64,000 bases of DNA from Chlorella sp. KRBP (Eukaryota > Chlorophyta > Trebouxiophyceae > Chlorellales > Chlorellaceae), in contig QAXK01003899.1 in NCBI GenBank assembly GCA_004335735.1, positions 1-64,000 on the forward strand, in the 5' to 3' direction. The position numbers were made by a program, and so were the translations under genes. Below are positions 55,114 to 64,000 of the stretch, piece after piece. Position 1 is the stretch's first letter. Each line of letters begins with the position of its first letter. The notes under the pieces are model-generated. The model was not told the origin of the DNA. It saw only the letters and a program-made list of their open reading frames with translations, and did no database searches.

Positions 55114-58100
55114 ATGAGCACCATGGCGTCAGCGACCAAGATAAGGCTGCGCTTGCACCACGGTGGTGGATTTAAGAAGGTGCGCAGCGCTGTGTGTGGG
55201 GCGCTGGCTCGCGACGAAGGATTGCCAGCGGAAGTCCTCACTCGCGTGGTGCGCCCTCGCGCTCGCGCAGGACCCGGAGACCGGGGAAATCCGCTACACG
55301 GGTGGTGCCGTGTACAACGACGCCGTGGAGCCTTCGACGCGCTACGCTGACTTCTGCATGCGGCTAAATGCGAAGATTGGCGAGCCCGTGTCCATCAAGT
55401 ACCAGGCGCCCGGGGACGAGGTGGCGGAGGAGCAGCTCGTCAGCGTCACGGACGACGACGATCTGCAGGTGCGTCGTGGGGCGGGATGAGGTGCCGCTGC
55501 TTGCGGCACCTTCCCACCACCGCGCTGCAAGCGAGCAGCCACGCGCGGCGAGCAGGGCAGCAACAGTGTGCCACATCACGCTCGCACTACTGCGCGCGTG
55601 CAGGAGATGTTCAACGAGTACCTGGACGCGCTGCAGAGGCCCGGCGTGCACACGCGCACCCTGCGCATCCACGTCTTCCTGCAGCCAGCGCTCCAGTTCG
55701 AGCTCGCCGAGGAGGCGGACGAGGAGGGCGACGCGGACCTCAGGTGCGCGACTGGCTGTGCACACAGCCCGAGCTCCTCCCGAGGGACGCCACCTCACCT
55801 CATGATCATGATGACTCCTCGTGTGGTGCCATTTGCAGCTTGGACTGCCACGACGACTACAGCGAGGCGTTCAGCTGCGATCCCTCGTCCGACACCGAGT
55901 GGCACATGGCCGGCGCCACCCACGCGGCGGGCGCAGCGGCGGCGGCAGCAGTGGGCGCCACCACGGGCAGCTCCTCTGCCGCGGCAGCACGCATGCTGGC
56001 AGGAGGCGCGGCTTTTGCAGCGGACGACGCAGCAGCGGCGGGCATGCCGTCGCTGGCGCAGCTGTGCTCCGCTGTGGCCGGGCAGACGCTGGCTGGCGGC
56101 GCAGGGGGCGGGCGCTTCACCACGGCGCCAGGTGCCACCTGCGATGGCAACGGGGCAGTGGGTGGCGCGTCAGGGGACCACCTGCCAGCTGCAGCACTGG
56201 CCTTTGGGGCGGTCATGAGCCCGCACGTCAATGGCGTGCTGCCGCCTCTGGCCTCCAACGCGCTCACCTCGCCCGGCGGCACCGCAGGCCCGTCTCCCTC
56301 CGGCTTTGCTCCTGGCGGCAGCGCTGCACCGCCGGCGCTGTGGGACGCAGCAGCCAAGGGCGACGCGGTGCCTCCTCCACCCGTGGGCGCACATGGCGGC
56401 GGCGGCGTGGTGCAGCTTGAGCACCACGCGCTTGACAACCTGAACCGCTCCCTGCAGGCCTGCCCCGTCTCAGTGGCGCTGGGCGCCGGCGGCTCCACGG
56501 ATGGGCTGCTGGGCAGTCTCAGCGGCGTGCCGCAGGTTGGCAGGATGGGCGCGGGGCTTGCGGGAGCGCCAGGTGGAGCACTGCTGAATGCCGGCGGCGG
56601 CGGCGTGGCGGCAGCGGCGGCCTTCACAGAGGATTGCTTTGACGTGGAGGACCCGTACTCTGAGGAGCAGCGCGACGACGACGAGCTGCGCATGCAGCAG
56701 CAGCAGCAGCAGTTGCAGCAGCAGCAGGCCAGCATGACTGGCAAGGCTGGCGCGGCGGCGGCGGCGGCGGCTGTGGGTGGGCCTAGGCCCAGCGCCGCGC
56801 TGCCTCCCTTGCCGCCCGGCGCTGCGGTCACGGTCCAGCAGCGGCAGGGCGCGGCGGCGCACGGCACTTGGGGCAGCAGCGACGGCGGCCTGGCATCGGG
56901 GGGGCAGCGTCCGTTTGACCCGCTGCATGTGCTCGGCGGTGCCAGCAGGGCACGCAACATCGCTACCACCGCCGCCACCACCAACAACAACAACGTGAAT
57001 GATGGCCCCAGCAGCAGCAACGTCCACAACAACAACGACGACGCTGCTGCTGGCGGCGTGTATGGCTCGCCTCTGTACAACAGGCCCTTGGAGAGGGTCA
57101 GAGACGCAGCCAGTGGCCTGCCCAGCCACATCAGTGCCTTTGGGGAGGGATACAGCGGCGGCTCTGCCGGCGCCACGCCCGCGCCCGCCGGCCACAATGC
57201 GGGGTCGGTCAAGCTGCCCAGCCACATCAGCGTGTTTGGCGAGGGCAGCACCGACATGATGCTGCCGCCGGGCCACCCGCTGTACTCGCACATGATCCTG
57301 ACGCGGCTGGCGGCGGGGGGCGAGGGCGGCAGCGGGGGGCGGCAGCTGCTGCCCGGCGACGCGCTGGAGGGCGGTGTTGGTGGCCACGCGCCAGGTGGAG
57401 CGGCGGATGGGCAGGGGTATCGGTATGAGGGTGGGCTGCAAGGTGGGCTGCAGCAGGAGCAGGACAACATGGACGCCCCCCAGGACCCGACAGGTGAGCG
57501 CTGCCCTTCCTTTGAGCAAAGTATCTGGTTGCTGGAGGTGCGATGAGGGTAGAACGTCCTGGCTGCGGGAACGCCACTCAACAAATGTGCCGCGAGTGCT
57601 TGTTGGTGTTGGTGTGCTCCTGTGCGCAGACACGAGGGTCTGGCATGAGAGCCGCTGCATCACGCAGGACTTCAATGTCGCGGAGGACGACGCGCAGGAG
57701 GGCCACGACGCGCTGTTCGTCGGCGGGGGCGACCACCACCACCACCGGCGGCAGCAGCATCAGCACTCGCACAGCCCCGCGTCGCCGCTGGGCGGGGGAG
57801 GCGCGGGCGGGCTGGATGGGGAGGGCAGGGGCCACCGGGCTGTGGGGGAGCTGCAGCCGCTGGACCTGCGGGGTGGATGGCCCAGCAACCACCAGCACAA
57901 TAACAACAACAACTACCAGCAGCAAGGTGCGGCAAGTGCGGCTGGCAGGCAGCTGGAATGGGATGGGGTCAGCAATGCACACGTTGTGCTGTGTGTGGCC
58001 TGTTTGGGGAGGTGGCTGCTGTGACGAAAGTAGTGCGCCGGTGCTGGTGTTTGCGTGCGCGCAGGCGATGGCGGCGCGGCGCAGGCGGCCGCCCACAACG

Positions 58101-60610
58101 TGCCCGCCTGTCCCACGCCCAAGCTGCTGCTGGACACGGTGCAGCACGTGTCGCGTTCCCAGGTGTCGTCCGCGTCCAAGATTGGCGAGGGCGCCTTTGG
58201 CGAGGTGTCGTGCGCCGAGGTGTTCCCCTACGGCACCGTGGCAATCAAGTGGCTCAAGGTGCGCCGCTGCCCACCCACCACCACACTGCAGCAGAGGTGC
58301 ACTCTACTCCTCCCTGAGTGCAGGCCACTGATGACCTGTTCGCGTGCGACCGTCTTTGTGCATGATCACGGTCAAATCAAACGTGTGGGCCTGTGTGTGG
58401 TGAGCTTTACATCTGGTGTGTGCATGTCGTGTGGCTTCCTTTGGCGTGTGCGCAGAAGGACCGCTTTGCCAAGTACAGCGAGAGCTTCCAGCGCGAGGCT
58501 CAGGTGCTGGCCAAGCTCAACCACCCCAACATCATCCGCATGTTTGGGCTGGTGACGGAGCCGGTGCAGGCGCTGTCCAGCCCGCCGCCCTCGTCCTCGT
58601 CCAGCGGCGCAATGGCGCTCAGCGGCGGCGACGCGCACCAGCAGCAGCAGGGGCAGGGCGGGCAGGGGCAGCAGCAGCAGGGGAGCGGCGGCAGCAGCAA
58701 CTCGGACAACAGCATCATTGCCGGCATCATGATGGAGTACCTTCGGGGCGGCTCGCTAGCACAGGTGCGGACTGGTGTTGGGGGAGGTCTTGTGGCGCTT
58801 GCGGGTGCGCGCTGTGAACACACCAGGTCATCCACCTGGTGGCATGCTGGCAGCCCTGCAGTCTGGAAACCAATCGGAATGTCGGTGTGGTGGTGCCGTG
58901 TGTTGTGTTGGTGTGCGTAGCGTTTCCGTGCGCTGTCCCAGGCGGGCCGGCGGCTGGGCCTGCGTGAGCGGCTGCGCATCGCCCTGCAGTCGGCGCTGGG
59001 CATGTCGTACCTGCACGACCAGCAGCCGGCCGTCATCCACTTTGACCTCAAGCCGGACAACCTGCTGCTCGAGGGGGAGGGCGACTCGGTGCTGGTCAAG
59101 GTGAGCAGAGAGGCGCCACATGATTTCGTGTGCACGCGCGTGCATGCAGAGGGGCCTCTGCCGTAGCGTTTGCAGTGTGGACGTGTGAGGGGGTGGTTGT
59201 GGAAGAGAGGGGTCTGCGGCCAGCAGCAGCATCGTGCGATGTGCACCCGCCACATTTGTGCATGTGGAACATTGTGCGTGCACGCGCAGGTTGCGGACTT
59301 TGGTTTGTCCAAGCACAAGATCCAGAGCTACGTCACTTGCCACGACCTGCGCGGCACGCTGCCCTACATGGCGCCAGAGCTCGTCCGCTGCCCCAACCAG
59401 GTGCGGCCTCACTCAGGCCTCAGGCTCACTTGCTGCTGCATGCAGTGCAGTGCCGCACAAGCACTGACGTGTTTCATTCAGCCAGCAGCCACCCAGCGCT
59501 TCCTTCCCCTCTGTGGCAACAGCACCACCGGCTGGCAACTACTGTAGTTTCGACTGTTGAGTACTCACGAACCAATTGAGTTTTCACGAACCAACCGCGT
59601 GCCGCGTGCCCCGCCCCCTCATGCGCGTGCAGGTCTGCGAGAAGTGCGACGTGTGGTCCATGGGCGTGGTCATGTGGGAGATGGTGACGCTCGAGGTGCC
59701 CTTCCAGGAGCTCACGGCCCAGGACATCCTGCGCGGCCTCATGCAGGGCACGCTGCACCTGCGCATGCCCTCCACCTGCGAGCCAGAGTGGCAGGACCTC
59801 ATCCTCGCCTGCATGCAGCCAGAGCCCTCCAAGCGGCCCACCTTCCGCCAGCTGGCGGAGCGGCTCGAGGACATGAGCAAGCGCCTCATTGCCGCGCAGC
59901 AGCAGCAACAACAGCAGCAGCAGCAACAACAGCAGGCGGCGGCGCAGGCCGCCGCGCAGGCGGTGGCGGCGGCGGCGGTGGCGCAGCAACAGCAGCAGCA
60001 GCAGCTCGAGTTGCAGCTGCAGCAGCAGAAGCAGGCGCTGTACGCGGTGGCGGCGGCGGCGGCGGCGAGCAGCGGGCAGCAGCAGCAGCAACAGCAGGTC
60101 GCTCAGCTCAACGCACCGGCGCTGCAGCACCACCAGCTCTCCATGGGCCTGCAGGCGCACCCGGCGGCGGCTGTGTTTGGCAACAAGCAAGCAGGGCTGG
60201 CGCAGGCGCTCCCGCTTCTCTACGCGCAGCAGCAGCAGCAGGCGGCGTTGCAGCCCGTGGCAGCGGCGGGGCTGTTTGGTGACCTGGGGCTGCACGCGCA
60301 CCACCCTGCCATGGCGGCGGTCACGCAGGCGCAAGCGCAGGCGCAGGCGCAGCACCAGCTGGAACTGCTGGTCAGCGCGGCGCAGGCACAAGCGCACCAG
60401 CTCTACTCGTCCCCGTCCATGGGGGTGGGTGGTGGCGTGGGCGGCGGGGCGGGCGGGCAGCTGCACCACCACCTGCAGCACATGGCGGCGGCCGTGAGCC
60501 CGCACCACCACCACCAAGTGCTGCAGCACCATCACCACCACCATCAGGGGGCGCTGACGCTGCACCAGGCGGCGGCCGCCGCCGCGGCGTTCCCCATGCC
60601 GCATATTTAA
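55114..60610 (+). CDS. PB1-domain Raf-like protein kinase (TKL group)
   Basis: Ten exons: 55114-55179, 55271-55468, 55604-55743, 55839-57493, 57630-57926, 58065-58258, 58456-58764, 58942-59100, 59290-59400, 59633-60610; 1,368 residues. PB1 domain (1-134): basic KIRLRLHHGGGFKK with the plant-type GEIRYTGG, IKYQAPGDE, and the acidic OPCA motif SVTDDDDLQEMFNEYLDA; it mediates dimerisation. Residues 135-800 are disordered, with two copies of LPSHIS(A/V)FGEG. Kinase domain (about 822-1118): IGEGAFGEVSCAEV, VAIKWLK lysine, FQREAQVLAKLNHPNIIRM, catalytic loop HFDLKPDNLL, VADFGLSK, GTLPYMAPEL, DVWSMGVVMWEMVT, RPTFRQLAERLEDM. The HFD in place of HRD is typical of plant B-group Raf-like kinases, which act in osmotic, hormone and light signalling. 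The C-terminal 250 residues are Gln/Ala/His-rich. Substrate unknown. Confidence 0.9.
58393..58415 (+). repeat. Second intron motif, copy in PB1-kinase intron
   Basis: TGTGTGGTGAGCTTTACATC then TGG, in the intron 58259-58455. See 147-163 and 49338-49364. Confidence 0.45.
59902..59937 (+). repeat. CAG/CAA run encoding polyglutamine
   Basis: Mixed CAG and CAA codons just after the kinase domain. The mixture argues for selection on the peptide rather than fresh slippage. Confidence 0.8.
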
Positions 60611-62471
60611 GCCGGCTGAACTCAGGAGGCGTGGGTGGGTGGAGGGGTGGGTGGGCGGCGCCTGCAGACGCAGGGACGGAAGCAGGCCACTTGGATGTGG
60701 TCACTGGTGGTTGCCAGGCCATCTGGCAGAGTCTGTGGGGATTGACAAGATGTGGAGGTGGCGGAGGGGCGGTGCGGCGCTGCTCACTAGCACTAGCCGG
60801 CGCTGCCTCGGGATGTAGGAGGAGGAGGAGGAGGAGCAGGAAGAGGAGGGAGAGGCGTCCCACCAGCAGCAAGGGTGCCTCAAGTGCGCGACTGAGAGGT
60901 CACCTGGAGCCACAATGTGTGTGCCCTTACTGTGTCAACGACGATGGGAATGGGCCTCGTCCCGCGCGCGCTTTGGGCGTGTTTGTGTAGAAGGCGGCTA
61001 CTACTCAGGGTGGGTCACGCTTTGAGAGCAACTGTGACGCTTGGCAGGAGGAGGTGGAGATGGTTCGAGGAGGAGGGAGGGCAGGAGGCACGGATTGAGG
61101 AGGAGGGAGGGCAGGAGGAACGCTGACGGGACGCGGCGTGGGTGCAGGCAGCTGTGTGGAGGCGCCCACCTGGGTGCTGCTCCCACACTGGCCATGGCAG
61201 GAGGGTGGGTGCCTCGACATGCACAGGGCTGATGGAGGCAGCGAGGGGCGCACTGCACGGTGAAGTGTGCGTTGGTGGAGGCCTGGCTCATAGTAGGAGG
61301 CTGCAAGATTGGGGCCGAGTGCTGCAGTGAGCAGCCCATTGGGAAGCCCATCGCCTGCACGGGGCCCTGATCAAGGCAACTGACTGACGGCGTGACGCGT
61401 ACCTTGTTCGCCTTGGCTTCCGCAGTCACCCCGCACACGACGACTGATGATGATTATTGCCCTTTCAGGCTCGGGGTGTTGTGTGGTTGGCAGCACACCC
61501 ATGCCCTCGCTTCCCAACTTGCTTGGGGCGCCAGGGCGCGCACCGGATGACGCACGACGACGATGATTGCGACGTGCACCTCGGCACCTCCCACACCTAC
61601 TTTTTACTGCGTGTGTGGAGGAGGGCGTGGAGCCGCGGGCATAGCTGCCCTTTGAACGTGCACGTGTATGCGGCGAGTATGCCGCCTTGTGAAGAAGGGA
61701 CAATCAGTTCCCTTGTGTTTGTGGTTTGTGCGCCCCACGATCATCCGGTGGTGGTGACCCCGTGCCGCGTGCCGGGGCGCTTTCCTGTTTGCTGTGGGAG
61801 CGCTGTTTCCGTTCCTGGTGGCCTCATGTGCCGCCTGGCGTGTGTCCTGTTCACCAGGGCCGTCGCCAACAATCGTCGCCAGCCAACTGAGGAGCTAGCA
61901 AGCAGAGCAGGGCCTACCGCGCTGGGCTCTTGCGCTCAGCTGGTTTCTGTGTGGCTGCGCGTGAGAATTTGTGGGGTAAAAGTGCCTGCCTGCCTGCCGC
62001 ACGCTCGTCTGCTCTCCAGGATATGCTGTTTCACTTTGAAGCAGGAGTTCGGGTTTCCGGGACTGTGTGGCTCTGGGCATCTGTGGGTGGCCGCTCTGCG
62101 TGGTGGTGGCGCAGGGTGGGGCAGTTAGCTAGCTGTGGCTGCACATGCGCCTGCCCGTGCCCTCCACCCGCATGCACCCCGGCACGCCTGCCCGGGCGGT
62201 GGAAGACCGAGCAACAAAAAAAGTCGCTATCCTGTGTGGAAAGGACGGGGTGCCTGTGGGAGGGGAGAGTGATGCGTGTGGGCAGCACTACTAGCCCCTG
62301 TGCTTGTGCGTGTACGTTTGGCGGACGAGGAGGTGTAATCTTTGTGCCGTTCATGCTCAAGAGTGAACCTGTGGCGTCGCGTTCACCTGCGTGTGTGTAC
62401 CCTCATCATGTTCTACCTGATGGCTTGCAATTCGCCACCGGAGACCACGAGCAATATCAGCGAGCAAGCAG
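60611..62471. other. Long convergent intergenic region
   Basis: 1.86 kb between the kinase stop and the next gene's stop. It includes a 22-bp motif, GAGGAGGAGGGAGGGCAGGA plus GG, present twice at about 61067 and 61097, and a + strand TGTAA at 62334-62338. Open frames such as 61457-62128 have no domain and non-ATG starts. Most likely long 3' UTRs. Confidence 0.5.
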
Positions 62472-63727
62472 TCATTCGTGCGTGCCAAACGGAGGGTCGT
62501 AAACCAGGAGCTGCTTCCCCCTGACCATGCTGAGCACCATGTCCGGGTTGGAGCGCAGCAGCAGCACAGGGTCGGTCCCGGGCATGATCCGCCGGACGTC
62601 ATCGAAGGCCACCTGCAGGCTCTCTGGGTCTAGTGCAGTGAAGGGATAGTCCTCTACCAACTTGTCCACTCTGAAGTCGGGCCCAAGCAGCTCTCGCAAC
62701 CGTGCGCTCGACCTGCGCAGCAGGTGCCACGCGGACAGGCTGTTGAGCACTGGGGACAAGGTGGTGGGTGCAATAGAGAGAGGGAGAGAGGTAGAAACAC
62801 GGCACTGACAGCACGAGCACTGCCCACACGCGGGCCAGGTCATCAGACCCACACCCAGCGTGTACACGGGCGACGGCAACAGCGCAGGTTGGCTCATCAG
62901 GAGGAAGGTGGCGATGATAGCCCACGCACCTTTCCAGCTGGTCCAGGTCCTCGTCCAGCAGCAACGACAGTTGGTTGCTCAGCATGTCGCACAGGTTGGC
63001 CTGCACAGTTGCACGCGCAGGTCGCTCTAGAGCTCCACGACGCGTGCCGCAACCGCGCCGCGGAACAGCAGTCTGAGACCTGCTACCGTGTCCACGCACG
63101 GCCACCAGAGCCCACCAGAGCACCAAGTGGCTAGCCGCCGCACCTGAGGAAACATGAGCTTGAGGCGCAGCAGGCGCGCGGCAATCACGTCTGTGCTGGT
63201 GCAGCAGCGTGCCACCAGCTCAGGCGGCGCCCGCAGAAGGCGGGACTCCAGGCCGGGCAGCAGCACCGACAGGGCGGCCAGCCGCTGCTCCATCTCCTCG
63301 TCCGTGAGGCCCAGCGTGTCCCTGGCAATCCTCTGCAGCCGTGGTGGGACGATGCATCCTGTGAACCATCTTGCCGGAGCGAGGCGTGCACGTGCATGGT
63401 GCGGAGCAGCGGAGCACACACCTTGATGAGGAGTACCTTGAGGCTGTCGTTCCACACGACGTTGCGCTCGCTCATCTGGAAGCCCACGCCCCACGGCGCT
63501 GAGGTGCTCGCCTCGCTGCCCACGTCCTCATCCGTTAGGACGCCCCGTCCTGGCGCCGCCCCGAACACGTTCTCTAGCGTGGCCTTCTGCTGCCTGCTGG
63601 CGTCTCCAGCGTTGTATGGGTATGCGCCGGGGCCAGCAGCTGCTCGAGGCACCGCCACGTGCACCGAGCGCCGTGCGGAGCCAGCCTGTAGGCCTCTGGC
63701 AGTGGGCCGCATGCTCATCGTGGTCAT
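62472..63727 (-). CDS. Predicted organelle-targeted helical protein, possibly mTERF-like
   Basis: Four exons (complement): 63727-63422, 63332-63144, 63000-62930, 62739-62472; 277 residues, consistent phases. The N-terminal 45 residues (MTTMSMRPTARGLQAGSARR, then AVPRAAAGPGAYPY) are rich in R/S/A without acids, like a chloroplast or mitochondrial transit peptide. The rest is helical, with loosely repeated blocks of about 30 residues containing leucines and Pro-Gly or Asn-Pro turns: EEMEQRLAALSVLLPGLESR, RLLRLKLMFPQ, LVEDYPFTALDPESLQ, VLLLRSNPDMVLSMV. This resembles the mTERF pattern of organelle transcription factors, but the match is weak and I would not name it. Acceptor for exon 4 was set at 62740/62739 because the more obvious CCCCAG upstream breaks the frame. 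Confidence 0.55.
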
Positions 63728-63999
63728 GCTCTTGATGCAGAAGGAATCACCCGACAACGGTGGGACGCATGGCGAGGTGCGGCGGTCTGCGCGCCTGCGG
63801 CGCTCACGGGGCCAGCCGGTCTGCCCACAAAAGTATCAAGAATGCTAACACTCAAGGCAACATCAGCTGCATGCACCAGCAGGACGGCCTGCCCCGCGGG
63901 TGAGCGTGCGGGAGGGTGTGGTGTGGCGTGGAGCACTCGCGCGAGCGCCAGGTCGAGCGCGCCACAGCCAGCGGTGCAGCAGATATCACGGCGTGCAGC
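63728..63999. other. Right edge: presumed promoter of the preceding - strand gene
   Basis: 272 bp. An open frame on the - strand (63724-63936) has no domain and is probably 5' leader; nothing else is recognised. Confidence 0.4.
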
Positions 64000-64000
64000 C

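Noticed and set aside
61457..62128. 223-codon + strand frame
   Set aside because: Non-ATG start and no recognisable domain; better explained as 3' UTR.
62740..62756. CCCCAG acceptor for last exon of the helical protein
   Set aside because: Gives the wrong phase with the only good donor at 62929; the acceptor at 62740 keeps frame.
1..63999. CRISPR arrays, rRNA, tRNA, bacterial operons
   Set aside because: None seen; repeats present are microsatellites, short tandems or intron elements, and all genes have spliceosomal introns.

Overview
This window is nuclear DNA of a GC-rich green alga (Chlorophyta). It is densely packed with intron-rich protein genes on both strands. The supporting evidence is: short introns (about 70-560 bp, mostly 100-200) with GTGCGT/GTGAGT donors and tGCAG acceptors; strong G/C bias at third codon positions; long homopeptide runs (Q, A, G, S/P, H) inside regulatory proteins; TGTAA motifs behind several stop codons (the poly(A) signal used by Chlamydomonas and relatives); and a plant/algal gene set, including bifunctional HPPK-DHPS, a PB1 Raf-like kinase and a PAS-type class III cyclase. 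I cannot name the genus. All gene models were assembled by hand from splice signals. Every complete model keeps frame through all of its junctions and has a length divisible by three.

Layout, left to right. (1) 299-2461 (+): C-terminal part of DNA polymerase delta catalytic subunit, entering from outside the window. (2) 2656-4683 (+): secreted expansin-like protein with a C-terminal beta-sandwich domain. (3) 4800-7079 (-): HPPK-DHPS of folate synthesis, head to head (103 bp) with (4) 7183-9965 (+): F-box/WD40-like protein whose 3' end runs into a triplicated 132-bp repeat. (5) 10554-27402 (+): a giant 12-exon gene for about 4,791 residues with 53BP1-type tandem BRCT domains and a C-terminal BAH domain. 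The intron just before the BRCT exons holds a 433-bp near-perfect hairpin. (6) 27631-33779 (+): class III nucleotidyl cyclase with a predicted N-myristoyl start. (7) 34448-35785 (-): eEF1A lysine methyltransferase 1 family, divergent from (8) 35982-41143 (+): large coiled-coil protein of unknown function. (9) 41308-47182 (+): 13-exon protein of unknown function whose introns share a repeated motif. (10) 47762-48531 (-): 79-residue single-span membrane protein. (11) 48722-50720 (-): type II DnaJ (DNAJB/Sis1-like). (12) 51169-52190 (+): 2H cyclic phosphodiesterase. (13) 53745-54678 (-): small unknown protein, divergent from (14) 55114-60610 (+): PB1-domain Raf-like protein kinase. (15) 62472-63727 (-): predicted organelle-targeted helical protein.

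The genes do not form one pathway or an operon. Loose themes are genome maintenance (POLD1, the BRCT-BAH protein), signalling (cyclase, PB1 kinase, F-box protein), protein quality/translation (DNAJB, eEF1A methylation) and metabolism (folate, cyclic phosphates). The most novel item is the BRCT-BAH giant: it has the 53BP1 type of tandem BRCT, but no Tudor reader was seen and a BAH domain is present instead. Next in interest are the intronic foldback and two families of repeated intron motifs that look like introner-type or other small intronic elements.
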